Assembly (NCBI GenBank): GCA_964529005.1
Contig: CAZGUH010000020.1
Coordinates: forward strand, 7,337-71,336
Reading direction: 5' to 3'
Length of the DNA stretch: 64,000 bases
Source: CAZGUH01 sp964529005
Lineage (GTDB): Bacteria; Actinomycetota; Acidimicrobiia; Acidimicrobiales; Ilumatobacteraceae
In this document: positions 1 through 8,998 of the stretch, piece after piece
Position numbering within the stretch: position 1 is the first letter of the stretch
Layout of the letters: each line of letters opens with the position of its first letter
The notes under the pieces: model-generated
The model's database searches: none
The model's input: the letters and a program-made list of their open reading frames with translations, nothing else
Told to the model about the DNA's origin: nothing
Made by a program: the position numbers and the translations under genes

Positions 1-1
1 G

Positions 2-175
2 GGCGACGAGGGCGCCGCGATCAGCTTGGCCGACACGCGACCGAGCCAGCTCAGGCCGCTGCTCGCGGCCGCCGCCGATTGCGTCGCACGGGCGATCGTG
101 CACGCGATGCTCGCGGCGACGAGCGCCGGCGGCCTCACGTCCTACCGCGACCGCTTCCCCTCGGCGATGCGCTGA
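2..175 (+). CDS. C-terminal end of a P1 family (S58, DmpA-like) peptidase, partial
   Basis: The window opens inside a reading frame that runs to a TGA at 173-175 and encodes about 57 residues. The tail pattern, an acidic-glycine stretch followed by an Ala-rich helix with 'VARAIVHAML' and then 'YRDRFPSA', resembles the C-terminus of P1/DmpA-type aminopeptidases, which are autoprocessing N-terminal-nucleophile enzymes. The catalytic Ser lies upstream of the window, so the family is judged from the tail only. It converges on pepN with 16 bp between the stops. Another Ntn-type hydrolase is possible. Confidence 0.42.
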   Translation, partial: GDEGAAISLADTRPSQLRPLLAAAADCVARAIVHAMLAATSAGGLTSYRDRFPSAMR

Positions 176-191
176 CGCGCCCGCAACGCCG

Positions 192-2765
192 TCACCGAGG
201 GCGGCGGAGGGCGTCGGTCAGGCGTTGCTCCTCGCGGGCGCGCACCGCGGTGTTCACCCGCTGACGTTCGAGCACCTGGTCGAGCGTCTTGCCGGCTTGC
301 GGGATGCCGTGCTCGGCGAAGAAGGCGTGCACGTCGGCTTCCAGCTGCGGGGTGTTGAGCAGCTTCACCGAGTCGATCATCCGGATGATCGTGTTGTTCG
401 GGAACGCGGCGTTGGCATCGTCCCAACGGCGGCGCACGATCGCCCAGGCGCGGGCGCCGTGGTTGCGGTTGGCGATCGTGCGCTGGAGCAGGAACGGGGC
501 GTTCTGGGTCTTCACGTCGCTGCTGGAGAAGGCCCATTCGGCGGTGCGCTCGACGAGCTCGTCGCTGTCGAAGTCGGCCAGCGCGTAGAGGGAGCGGAGC
601 TGCTCCTGCGGTGTGGCCGCAGAGCGGAAGCGATCGACGAAGCGCTCGTAGTCGGCGACGTCGCCGGTCGCGGCGACGACGTTGGTCGCTGCCGCGGCCA
701 GCTCGGGATGGACCGTGAGCGGATCGGACAGCGAGCGTTCGAACAGCTCCCGAGCCCGCGCCTGCGCGTCTGCGTCGCCGCCCACGACGGCGAGAAGCGA
801 CACCAGCAGGCCGCGCAGCTTGCCGCGCAGATCATCCTCGCCGGGCTGCGGCTCCCAGGAGAGGTCATCGAGGGCAGGCGCGACCAGTGTGCGCACGATC
901 GCGCGGAACCCGTCGAGCGCCGCCTCGTCGTCGGTCAGGCGGTGCACGCCGCGCAGGCCGACGGCGATCGCCTGCCACACGGCGAGATCGCGCTCGCCGG
1001 AGAACTCGTCGACGACGTCGAGGAACTCCATCGCGCTGAGGCGGCCGGCCAGCACCGCGTTCCACGCGTCGTCCACCAACGCATACCGTTCGACGACGCT
1101 GAGCGAGCCGAGGGTGTCGCGGCCCAACCGGCCGCGCAGCTCGGCGTCGTAGGCGACGCGCACGAACGCGTGCCCACCGGCGTTGACGACGACCGCGCCG
1201 GCGCCGCGCAGCGGCACGCGTGCCTCGTCGCCGTCGATCAGCACGATGCGCGTGCCCTCGTCGTCGCGGACGTGGATCGGAACGACCCAGCGCGTGCCGT
1301 CGGCGGCGCCTGCGTCGTATCCGAAGCGCTGCTGGCGCAGCACGAGATCACCGCCGTCTGCCACGGCGGCGACGAGCGGGAAGCCGGGCTGCCAGATCCA
1401 GCTGTCCATCATCGTTCTCACCGGCTCGTTGCCGCCGTCCTTGTCGACGACGTGCTCGATGGCGTCCCACAGATCCGATGTCTCGGTGTTGCCGTACTCG
1501 TGCGTGCGCAGGTAATGGGCCACGCCCTGGCGGAACCGCTCCGGCCCGATGTACTGCTCGAGCATGCGCAGCAGCGCCGCGCCCTTCTGGTACGTGAGGA
1601 CGTCGAACATCGCCTCGCAGTCGTGCGGGGCGCGCACCTCGAACTCGATCGGTCGTGTGCTGGCGAGCGCGTCGGTCTCGAACGCGACGCTGCGTTCCAG
1701 GCTGAACGACTCCCAGCGCTTCCAGTCCGGACGGAACGCGTCGACGGCCGCCACCTCCATGAACGTCGCGAACGCCTCGTTGAGCCAGATGCCGTTCCAC
1801 CAGCGCATCGTCACCAGGTCGCCGAACCACATGTGGGCCAGCTCGTGGGCGACGACGTCGGCGACGAGCTGCTGCTCGTTCTGCGTGCTGGTGGCGGGAT
1901 CGACGAGCAGCAGGCTCTCGCGGAACGTGATGCAGCCGAGGTTCTCCATCGCCCCCGCCGCGAAGTCGGGCAGCGCGAGGAGGTCGACCTTGTCGCTCGG
2001 ATACGGGATGCCGTAGTAGTCCTGGAACCAGCGCAGCGCGAACGCGCCGACGTCCAGGCCGAGACCGGTCAGGCGAGCCTTGCCGGGCACGTGGACCACG
2101 CGCATCGGCACGCCGTCGACGTCGACCGCGTCGGTCGGCTCCAAGCGGCCGACGACGAATGCGACGAGGTATGTGCTCATCGGCATCGTCTCGGCGAAGC
2201 GCACCGCGACCTTCCCGTCGCCGACCTTCGTGCGCTCGATCTCGGCCCCGTTCGACACCGCGGCCAGGCCTTCGTCGACCACCAGCGTCACGGCAAACGT
2301 CGCCTTGAACTCCGGCTCGTCCCAGCATGGGAACGCGCGGCGGCAGTCGGTCGGCTGCATCTGCGTCGTGCCGATGACGTGCTCGACGGGCGCATCGTCC
2401 TGCTCGGAGCGCGCAGGTCCGCTGTAGGTGCTGCGGTAGAAGCCGCGGAGCTTGTCGTTGAGCGTCCCCGTGAACGTGATGCCGATCGTGCACACACCGG
2501 GTTGCAGAGCCGCCGAGGGGGTGATGAGGAGCCGCTCGGTCTGCTCGTCGAGCTCGTACGCGGCGTTGACACCGTCGATCTCGACGACCTCGATCTCCAG
2601 CTCCAGCGCGTTGAGCGCGACGAGGTCGCTGCGTTCGATCACGTCGCAGGTGATCGACACACGGCCGCGGAAGCGCGCGGACGCGAGGTCGGGCTCCAGG
2701 ACCACCTCGTACCGCCGGGGGAGGACGGTGCGTGGCAGGCGATAGGGATCGAGGCCGGAAGTCAC
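192..2765 (-). CDS. pepN: Aminopeptidase N, M1 zinc metallopeptidase
   Basis: Cytosolic enzyme that removes N-terminal residues from peptides. The 857-residue product has the M1 layout: an N-terminal beta saddle, the substrate-gripping GAMEN motif near residue 270, and the zinc site HELAH near 306 followed about 18 residues later by the third ligand in 'NEAFATF'. A long helical C-terminal domain (ERAP1-like) completes it. Length is normal for actinobacterial PepN. The ATG at 2765 lies 77 bp from the divergent adenosine kinase start, so the two probably share a promoter region. No truncation or missing key residue was seen. Confidence 0.93.
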   Translation of the reverse strand: MTSGLDPYRLPRTVLPRRYEVVLEPDLASARFRGRVSITCDVIERSDLVALNALELEIEVVEIDGVNAAYELDEQTERLLITPSAALQPGVCTIGITFTGTLNDKLRGFYRSTYSGPARSEQDDAPVEHVIGTTQMQPTDCRRAFPCWDEPEFKATFAVTLVVDEGLAAVSNGAEIERTKVGDGKVAVRFAETMPMSTYLVAFVVGRLEPTDAVDVDGVPMRVVHVPGKARLTGLGLDVGAFALRWFQDYYGIPYPSDKVDLLALPDFAAGAMENLGCITFRESLLLVDPATSTQNEQQLVADVVAHELAHMWFGDLVTMRWWNGIWLNEAFATFMEVAAVDAFRPDWKRWESFSLERSVAFETDALASTRPIEFEVRAPHDCEAMFDVLTYQKGAALLRMLEQYIGPERFRQGVAHYLRTHEYGNTETSDLWDAIEHVVDKDGGNEPVRTMMDSWIWQPGFPLVAAVADGGDLVLRQQRFGYDAGAADGTRWVVPIHVRDDEGTRIVLIDGDEARVPLRGAGAVVVNAGGHAFVRVAYDAELRGRLGRDTLGSLSVVERYALVDDAWNAVLAGRLSAMEFLDVVDEFSGERDLAVWQAIAVGLRGVHRLTDDEAALDGFRAIVRTLVAPALDDLSWEPQPGEDDLRGKLRGLLVSLLAVVGGDADAQARARELFERSLSDPLTVHPELAAAATNVVAATGDVADYERFVDRFRSAATPQEQLRSLYALADFDSDELVERTAEWAFSSSDVKTQNAPFLLQRTIANRNHGARAWAIVRRRWDDANAAFPNNTIIRMIDSVKLLNTPQLEADVHAFFAEHGIPQAGKTLDQVLERQRVNTAVRAREEQRLTDALRRPR

Positions 2766-2842
2766 GCCGACGAGCGTAGGGGAGCCTGCGGCCGCGTGGC
2801 GCCCGGGGTGGCGGCGACCTCGGCGCGCTAGCGTTGACGTCC

Positions 2843-3835
2843 GTGCCGACGTCGAGCGATGTGTCCTTCGACGTCGTGGGCATTGGCAACGCGTTGGTCG
2901 ACGTCATTGCCCACGCCGACGACGAATTCCTGACGGCGGAAGGCCTCACCAAAGGCTCGATGACGCTGATCGACACGGAGCGCGCGGTGTCGATCTACCG
3001 GGCGTTGGTGGGGGCGGTCGAGATGAGCGGGGGATCTGCGGCCAACACGATGTGTGGCGTGGCCAGCTTCGGCGGGCGGGCCGCGTACATCGGCAAGGTC
3101 AGCGACGACGAGCTCGGCCAGGTGTTCGCCCACGACCTGCGCGCCGTCGGTGTCACGTTCCGAGCGGGGGCGCCCGACGTGTCGACGCCGACCGGTCGTT
3201 CGATCATCGTCGTCACCCCCGACGCGCAGCGCACGATGAACACCTACCTCGGCGTCTCGTCGCTGCTGTGCCCGACTGATGTCGACGAGGCGACCGTGGC
3301 GTCGGCGCGCGTCGTCTACATGGAGGGCTACCTGTTCGACCGCGACGAAGCCAAGGAGGCGTTCCGGCTTGCTGCCAAGATCGCCCACGCAAGCGGCCGG
3401 CAGGTGTCGTTGACGCTCAGTGATTCGTTCTGCGTCGACCGCCACCGCAACGACTTCCGCTCGCTGGTCAGCGACGACGTCGACGTTCTCTTCGGCAACG
3501 ACGCCGAGCTGTGCTCGCTGTACGAGGTCGACGCGTTCGACGCTGCCGTGCGCGAGGTGCGCCAGCACGCGGCGATGGCGGTGATCACGCGCGGGGCCGA
3601 AGGGTCCGTCGTCGTCACGGCGGACGAGGTGATCGAGGTTCCGGCGCAGCCGGCGCAACGCGTGCTCGACACGACGGGCGCGGGCGATCTGTACGCCGCC
3701 GGATTCCTCTACGGGTTGACACACGGACGCGATCTCGCCGAGTGCGGTCGCCTCGGTTCGATCGCCGCCGCGGAGGTGATCAGCCATGTCGGCCCCCGAC
3801 CCCTCACCGAGCTGTGGAGGTTGGCGGATGCTTGA
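2843..3835 (+). CDS. PfkB-family adenosine (sugar) kinase
   Basis: Predicted to phosphorylate adenosine (or a related nucleoside or sugar) at the 5' hydroxyl with ATP. The ~330-residue protein shows both PfkB signatures: an N-terminal 'GIGNALVDV' with 'GGSAANTM', and the C-terminal anion-hole motif 'DTTGAGDLYAAGF' with the catalytic Asp. Start is uncertain: GTG at 2843 is chosen, but an in-frame TTG lies at 2834. The 3' end overlaps the next gene by 8 bp (ATG at 3828 before TGA at 3833), so the two are translationally coupled. Neighbouring upp, add and a nucleoside importer favour adenosine as substrate; this is inferred, since PfkB kinases vary in specificity. Confidence 0.84.
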   Translation: MPTSSDVSFDVVGIGNALVDVIAHADDEFLTAEGLTKGSMTLIDTERAVSIYRALVGAVEMSGGSAANTMCGVASFGGRAAYIGKVSDDELGQVFAHDLRAVGVTFRAGAPDVSTPTGRSIIVVTPDAQRTMNTYLGVSSLLCPTDVDEATVASARVVYMEGYLFDRDEAKEAFRLAAKIAHASGRQVSLTLSDSFCVDRHRNDFRSLVSDDVDVLFGNDAELCSLYEVDAFDAAVREVRQHAAMAVITRGAEGSVVVTADEVIEVPAQPAQRVLDTTGAGDLYAAGFLYGLTHGRDLAECGRLGSIAAAEVISHVGPRPLTELWRLADA

Positions 3836-5426
3836 GGAGACCGACGAGGAGCTCGTCGCCCGGGCGACGGCATGGCTGCACGCCGAGCCCGACGAGGACA
3901 TCGCGGCCGAGCTGCGCGCGCTGCTCGGGGGCTCGCCCGCCGAGCTCGCCGAGCGCTTCGACGGGCGGCTCCAGTTCGGCACGGCGGGCCTGCGCGCGGA
4001 GATCGGCGCGGGGCCGCTGCGGATGAACCGCCTCGTCGTGCGCCAAGCGGCCGCCGGGCTCGTCGATCACCTGACGCACACCGATCCGAGCGCAGCCGAG
4101 CGGGGCGTGATCATCGGCTACGACGCACGGCGCAAGAGCGACGTCTTCGCGCTCGACACCGCCCGCGTCGCGGCGGCGCGGGGGATCAAGGCGCTGCTGT
4201 TGCCCGAGCCGTTGCCCACCCCTGTGCTGGCGTGGTCGATCACCGAGGTCGGCGCGGCGGCCGGTGTGATGGTGACCGCGAGCCACAACCCACCGGCGGA
4301 CAACGGCTACAAGGTCTACCTCGAGACCGGCGCGCAGATCGTGCCGCCGGTCGACGTGGAGATCTCCGAGCGCATCGGCGCCGTCGACCCGACCACCGTG
4401 CGGCTCGCCGCCGAGGACGATCCGCTGATCGTGCGCCTCGACGGAACGCTCGTCGAGCGCTATCTCGCAGCCGTGCCGCGGGTGCGGCTGGCGCCCCAGG
4501 CGCCGTCGGTGCCGGTGGCCTACACCGCGATGCACGGCGTGGGCGGCCAGACGCTGGTCGCCGCGTTCGTGCGCGCCGGCTTCGCCCCGCCTGCGGTCGT
4601 GGCGGACCAGTTCGCGCCCGACCCGTCGTTCTCGACGGTCGCCTTCCCGAACCCGGAGGAGCCGGGCGCGATGGATCTGCTGCTCGACGTTGCATCGCGC
4701 TCCGGAGCGGTTCTCGCCCTCGCCAACGATCCCGACGCCGACCGTCTCGGCGCCGCGATCCCGCAGCCCGACGGGTCGTGGCGTCGGCTGTCGGGTGACG
4801 AGATCGGGTGGCTGCTGGCCGATCACATCCTCGGGCACACGACCGGCGACGAGCGCCTGGTGGTCACGACGCTCGTGTCGTCGTCGCTGCTCGGCGCCAT
4901 GGCCAAGGAGGCCGGCGTGCACGCGGTGGAGACGTTCACCGGGTTCAAGTGGATCGCCCACACGGTGCTCACGAACCCGCACCTGCGTTTCGTGTTCGGG
5001 TACGAGCAGGCGCTCGGCTACCTCGTCGCCGGGCGGCCGCTCGACAAGGACGGCATCACGGCAGCCGTGCTGCTGACCGAGGTCGCCGCGGTCGCAGCGG
5101 CCGACGGTCTCACGCTCCAGGATCGCCTCGACGCCATCGCCGCCCGCTTCGGCCGCCACGTCACGGCGGAGCGCAGCGTGCGCATGGACCCGGCCGACGC
5201 CGCGGCGAAGGTCGCCGAGCTGCTCGCCCAACCCCCCGCCGCGCTGGCGGGCCGAGCGGTCACCTCGGTGGAGAGCTTCCCCGAGGCGAACCTGCTGCGC
5301 ATGATGCTCGGCGACGTGCGGGTGCAGGTTCGCCCGAGCGGCACCGAGCCCAAGGTCAAGCTCTACGGCGAAGCGGTCGACGACGATCCGAGCCCCTACC
5401 TCGACGCGCTCGCCGCGCTGCTCTGA
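3828..5426 (+). CDS. pmmB: Phosphomannomutase/phosphoglucomutase family; probable phosphopentomutase
   Basis: Alpha-D-phosphohexomutase of 532 residues. All four active-site loops are visible: the phosphoserine loop 'TASHNPPADNGYK' near residue 151, the Mg loop 'DPDADRLG' near 302, the sugar loop 'GYEQALGY' and the phosphate loop 'RPSGTEPKVK' near 501. Start ATG 3828 is chosen because GGAGG lies at 3816-3820 and it couples with the kinase stop; an in-frame ATG at 3786 would overlap the kinase deeply. In M. tuberculosis the homologue pmmB (Rv3308) sits beside deoD and converges on upp, as here. That context suggests ribose-phosphate interconversion in nucleoside salvage, but sequence alone does not fix the substrate. 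Confidence 0.87.
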   Translation: MLEETDEELVARATAWLHAEPDEDIAAELRALLGGSPAELAERFDGRLQFGTAGLRAEIGAGPLRMNRLVVRQAAAGLVDHLTHTDPSAAERGVIIGYDARRKSDVFALDTARVAAARGIKALLLPEPLPTPVLAWSITEVGAAAGVMVTASHNPPADNGYKVYLETGAQIVPPVDVEISERIGAVDPTTVRLAAEDDPLIVRLDGTLVERYLAAVPRVRLAPQAPSVPVAYTAMHGVGGQTLVAAFVRAGFAPPAVVADQFAPDPSFSTVAFPNPEEPGAMDLLLDVASRSGAVLALANDPDADRLGAAIPQPDGSWRRLSGDEIGWLLADHILGHTTGDERLVVTTLVSSSLLGAMAKEAGVHAVETFTGFKWIAHTVLTNPHLRFVFGYEQALGYLVAGRPLDKDGITAAVLLTEVAAVAAADGLTLQDRLDAIAARFGRHVTAERSVRMDPADAAAKVAELLAQPPAALAGRAVTSVESFPEANLLRMMLGDVRVQVRPSGTEPKVKLYGEAVDDDPSPYLDALAALL

Positions 5427-5432
5427 CGCCGC

Positions 5433-6068
5433 TCAGCCGCCGGTCCCGAACTGGCGGTCTCCGGCGTCGCCCAGACCGGGGACGATGAACGCGTGCTCGT
5501 TCAGCCGTTCGTCGACCGACGCCGTGTAGATGTGCAGCGGCAGCTGCGCGGCACGTAGGCGGTCGATGCCCTCCGGGGCGGCGAGGGCGCAGACGACGCG
5601 GATCGGTCCGGGCGCGCCGCGCTCGAGGAGCAGCTCGCACGTGTGCAGCAGCGAGCCGCCCGTCGCCAGCATTGGATCGACGATGATGCACGTGCGCCCT
5701 GCGAGCGACTCGGGAAGCTTGTTGACGTACGGTTTCGGTTGGAACGTCGACTCGTCGCGGCTGATGCCGATGAAGCCGATGTCGGCGTTGGGCAACAGCT
5801 CCTGCGCGGGCACGACGAACCCCAGCCCGGCGCGCAGGATCGGCACGATCACCGGTTGGGAGGCCAAGGCGCGGCCCGTGGTCGTCGTCAGCGGGGTCTC
5901 CACGTCCACCGGGTTCGTCGGCAGCCCCCGCGTCGCCTCCACCAGCAGCAACAGCCCGATGCGTTCGAGCTCCTGGCGGAACAGGGCGTTGGGCGTGTGC
6001 TTGTCGCGGATGCGGGTCAGCGCATCGACGACGAGCGGGTGATCGACGACATGGAGCTCGACACTCAT
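5433..6068 (-). CDS. upp: Uracil phosphoribosyltransferase
   Basis: Converts uracil plus PRPP to UMP in the cytosol. The 211-residue protein is full length and carries the PRPP-binding loop 'VDPMLATGGS' near residue 128, plus the family motifs 'PILRAGLGFV' and 'ISRDE'. It is convergent with the mutase, with 6 bp between the stops, and followed upstream by add on the same strand after 58 bp. The pmmB-upp-add order is the same as in mycobacteria (Rv3308, Rv3309c, Rv3313c). Confidence 0.96.
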   Translation of the reverse strand: MSVELHVVDHPLVVDALTRIRDKHTPNALFRQELERIGLLLLVEATRGLPTNPVDVETPLTTTTGRALASQPVIVPILRAGLGFVVPAQELLPNADIGFIGISRDESTFQPKPYVNKLPESLAGRTCIIVDPMLATGGSLLHTCELLLERGAPGPIRVVCALAAPEGIDRLRAAQLPLHIYTASVDERLNEHAFIVPGLGDAGDRQFGTGG

Positions 6069-6126
6069 CAGCCCGACATCGTGGCAGACGGCGGCCTGGC
6101 GTCCGCCCTCTCCGGCCGTTGGCGCG

Positions 6127-7215
6127 TCAACCGAGGGCGAGCGAGCCGACGGTCTGTTCCGCGCGCAGCAGCGCGTAACGCGGCTTGATGATGCCGTTGA
6201 TGATGCGCAGCCGCTCCGGGAAGGGCGCGAACGCGCTCTTCATCGCGTTGATCGTCAGCCACTCGAAATCGTCGAGCCCCCAGCCGAACGCCTCCGACAG
6301 CTGGCGCATCTCGTGGCTCATGCTGGTGCCGCTCATCAACCGGTTATCGGTGTTGAGCGTGACCCGAAAGCGCAGCCGGCGCAGCAGCCCGATCGGATGG
6401 TCGGCGATGGTCGGAGCGACGCCGGTGTGGACGTTGCTCGTCGGGCACAGCTCGAGCGGGATGCGCCGATCGCGCACGTATGCTGCGAGCCGACCGAGCC
6501 GTTCGGAGCCCGGCTCGCCGGTGATGTCGTCGACGATGCGCACGCCGTGGCCCAGCCGCTCGGCGCCGCACCACTGGAGCGCCTCCCAGATCGAGGGCAG
6601 GCCGAACGCCTCGCCCGCATGGATCGTGGCGTGGAAGTTCTCCCGCTGCACGAGCTGGAACGCGTCGAGGTGCCGCGTGGGCGGGTACCCGGCTTCGGCG
6701 CCCGCGATGTCGAACCCGACGACGCCGGCGTCGCGCCACCGCACCGCCAGCTCGGCGATCTCGAGGCTGCGCGCTGCGGTGCGCATCGCCGAGCAGATGG
6801 CGTAGATCGTCAGGTCGGTGCCGGCGCTGCCGGCCCTGAACCCTTCGATGATCGCGTGCACGACCTCGTCGAGGGTGAGGCCTTCCTCGGTGCACAGCTC
6901 GGGCGCCATGCGCACCTCGGCGTACACCACGCCATCGGCGGCGAGATCCTGAGCGCACTCGAACGCGACGCGCTCGATGGCGTCGCGGTGCTGCATGACG
7001 CCGACCGTATGGGCGAACGTCTCCAGGTAGAGCACGAGGTCGTTGTCCTTCGCGCCGCGGTGGAACCAGCGGGCGAGCTCCTCGACGTCGGTCGTGGGGA
7101 GCTTCGCGTACCCGTGTTCGCGGGCCAGCTCGACGATCGTCGCAGGCCGCAGGCCGCCGTCGAGGTGGTCGTGCAGCAACACCTTGGGAGCACGGGAGAT
7201 CACGTCGTCGTGCAT
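6127..7215 (-). CDS. add: Adenosine deaminase
   Basis: Zinc-dependent hydrolytic deamination of (deoxy)adenosine to (deoxy)inosine. The 362-residue product has the HxH metal motif 'LHDHLDGGL' near the start, the catalytic Glu motif 'HAGEAFG', 'RLGHGVRI', and the late Asp in 'LNTDNRLMSGT'; the last matches the mycobacterial Add type. It stands in a salvage cluster with a kinase that would compete for the same adenosine. The ATG at 7215 is divergent from queF, with ~97 bp between the starts. Confidence 0.94.
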   Translation of the reverse strand: MHDDVISRAPKVLLHDHLDGGLRPATIVELAREHGYAKLPTTDVEELARWFHRGAKDNDLVLYLETFAHTVGVMQHRDAIERVAFECAQDLAADGVVYAEVRMAPELCTEEGLTLDEVVHAIIEGFRAGSAGTDLTIYAICSAMRTAARSLEIAELAVRWRDAGVVGFDIAGAEAGYPPTRHLDAFQLVQRENFHATIHAGEAFGLPSIWEALQWCGAERLGHGVRIVDDITGEPGSERLGRLAAYVRDRRIPLELCPTSNVHTGVAPTIADHPIGLLRRLRFRVTLNTDNRLMSGTSMSHEMRQLSEAFGWGLDDFEWLTINAMKSAFAPFPERLRIINGIIKPRYALLRAEQTVGSLALG

Positions 7216-7312
7216 GGGGTCACGCTACGCCGATCAGCAGGGGCTCGTGGCCGCTCCGGGCGTGTGGCGGCTCGGAGCGCCGATCGGCGGCTCGCGTCCT
7301 AGCCTCGTGGTC

Positions 7313-7684
7313 ATGGAGCTCACGATCCTGGGCCAGACCGTTCGCCATGCCATCGAGCACGTCGAGGTGTTCCCGGCGCCGGACAACGTCACCAACGTGG
7401 TGTTCGAGTACGGCGAGCTCACGAGCATGTGCCCCGTCACGCAGCAGCCCGACTTGTCCACGGTCGTCATCGACTACGTGCCGGACGCGGCGTGCGTCGA
7501 ATCGAAGAGCCTCAAGCTGTACTTGTGGGGCTTTCGTGACCGCGCGGTGTTCGCCGAAGCGATGGCGGCCGAGATCGCGGGGGAGATCATGACCACCGCG
7601 CGCCCGCACCGGGTGAAGGTCACCCTCACCCAGCGGCCGCGCGGCGGCATCACGCTGACCGCGGTGTCCGAGCTGGCGCGCTGA
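7313..7684 (+). CDS. queF: NADPH-dependent 7-cyano-7-deazaguanine (preQ0) reductase
   Basis: Reduces the nitrile of preQ0 to preQ1 in queuosine biosynthesis. The 123-residue protein is the single-domain (B. subtilis-like) form. The catalytic Cys lies in 'SMCPVTQQPD', and the family motif 'ESKSLKLYL' is intact. ATG 7313 is chosen; an in-frame GTG at 7307 would add only two residues. None of queC, queD, queE or tgt is nearby, so it depends on genes elsewhere or on salvaged preQ0. It converges on the importer operon with a 3-bp gap. Confidence 0.94.
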   Translation: MELTILGQTVRHAIEHVEVFPAPDNVTNVVFEYGELTSMCPVTQQPDLSTVVIDYVPDAACVESKSLKLYLWGFRDRAVFAEAMAAEIAGEIMTTARPHRVKVTLTQRPRGGITLTAVSELAR

Positions 7685-7687
7685 GCG

Positions 7688-8998
7688 TCAGCTCTGCTGG
7701 CCTTTGAAGTACGGGATGCCAGCGGCCGCGGGTGGTCGTAGGTTCCCGCCCCGCACCGACACCACCACCAGCGTGACGACGTACGGGAAGATGTAGACGA
7801 ACTGGTTGTTGGGTCGCTGGAACTCTGCGTAGGCCCAGAACCCGGCGATGCTGATCACGGCGAGGGCGCCGAGCGCGATCCACGATCGGGTGATCGCCAC
7901 CACGATGACGCCGAGCGCCAGCGCGATCGCGAACGCGAGCAGCAGATCGCGCACCAGCGCCTCGGGGTTGCGTCGCACGGTGACGCCGCTGGCGTACCCG
8001 AAGACGCCGGAGAATGCCGCCAGGCCGCTCGGGCGCCAGTTGCCCGAGATCAACGTCGCCAGGCCGAGGAAGCCGCGGCCTCCGGTCTGGTTCTCCTGGT
8101 AGCGGTTGGAGAAGATCACGAGGATCGCTCCGCCGAAGCCGGCCATCGCGCCGCTGATCGCCATCCCGGCGTAGCGCATGCGGGCGACGGAGACACCGAG
8201 CGAGTCGGGCGCCGACGGCTTCTCGCCGGCGGAGCGCAGGCGCAGGCCGAACGGGGTGTGCCACAGCACGTACCACGCCACCACGATGAGGGCGCCGCCG
8301 ATGATGACGTCGATGGTGAGGTTGGCGGTGAGACCGCGCAGCAGCCCGGCGACGTCGGAGACGAAGAACCAGTGCTGCCGCTCGAGGCGCCCCAGCGCAT
8401 CGGGCGACTTCCAGCCGAACAGGTCGCCCCCGGACAGGAACGGCATCGTGAAGCGCTCGATGTCGCCTTCGTTGCCGGGCGACGACGTCACCGATCCGCC
8501 GGGCTGCCCGGTGAACAGCTCGTTGGCCATGAAGCGGGCGACGCCGGGAGCGAGGATGTTGATCGCGAAGCCGCTGACGATGTGGTTGACGCCGAACGTC
8601 GTCGTCGCCAGCGCATGGAGCAGCCCGCCGAGCAATCCGCCGATGAGTCCGCCGAGCATCGCCATCTTGACGTCGAAGTACCAGCCCCACCATCCGGCGA
8701 AGATGGTCCCCATCACCATCATCCCTTCGAGGCCGATGTTGACGGTTCCGCTGCGCTCCGCGTACAGACCGGCGAGGCCGGCCATGGCGATCGGCATCGC
8801 GGTGCGCAGCGCGACCCCGAACAGGCTCGACGACGTGATGTCGTTGTTGTCGGTGACGATGCGCGTGATCGACAGGATCGCGACGCCCACGACCGACAGC
8901 ACGACGGCGGGACGGGCGGCGAGCGCTCGCACGACGGGCAGCTCGTCCCAGCGGCGGCCGCGCTCGCCGGCCTGTGCCGGCAGCGTCGCCGCCGTCAT
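7688..8998 (-). CDS. Nucleoside-type ABC transporter permease, second subunit
   Basis: Inner-membrane permease of 436 residues with about ten hydrophobic segments and the branched-chain/ribose transporter signature region ('RSGTVNIGLEGMMVMG', then 'GVNHIVSGFAINILAPG'), typical of YufQ/NupC/BmpD permeases. Start ATG 8998 overlaps the stop of the upstream permease as ATGA, showing coupling. It carries a hydrophilic loop and extra C-terminal membrane segments, making it longer than its partner. Established role of the family: uptake of purine or pyrimidine nucleosides with a BMP lipoprotein. The substrate is inferred from the salvage genes next door. Confidence 0.88.
   Translation of the reverse strand: MTAATLPAQAGERGRRWDELPVVRALAARPAVVLSVVGVAILSITRIVTDNNDITSSSLFGVALRTAMPIAMAGLAGLYAERSGTVNIGLEGMMVMGTIFAGWWGWYFDVKMAMLGGLIGGLLGGLLHALATTTFGVNHIVSGFAINILAPGVARFMANELFTGQPGGSVTSSPGNEGDIERFTMPFLSGGDLFGWKSPDALGRLERQHWFFVSDVAGLLRGLTANLTIDVIIGGALIVVAWYVLWHTPFGLRLRSAGEKPSAPDSLGVSVARMRYAGMAISGAMAGFGGAILVIFSNRYQENQTGGRGFLGLATLISGNWRPSGLAAFSGVFGYASGVTVRRNPEALVRDLLLAFAIALALGVIVVAITRSWIALGALAVISIAGFWAYAEFQRPNNQFVYIFPYVVTLVVVSVRGGNLRPPAAAGIPYFKGQQS

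Noticed and set aside
225..2831. Very long plus-strand open frame opposite pepN (and similar ones opposite mfd, glgX and rsmA)
   Set aside because: Low-complexity Arg/Ala/His/Asp composition and no motifs; such shadows are expected in GC-rich DNA opposite real genes.
7216..7312. PreQ1 riboswitch before queF
   Set aside because: The 97-bp divergent gap shows no preQ1-type hairpin with A-rich tail.
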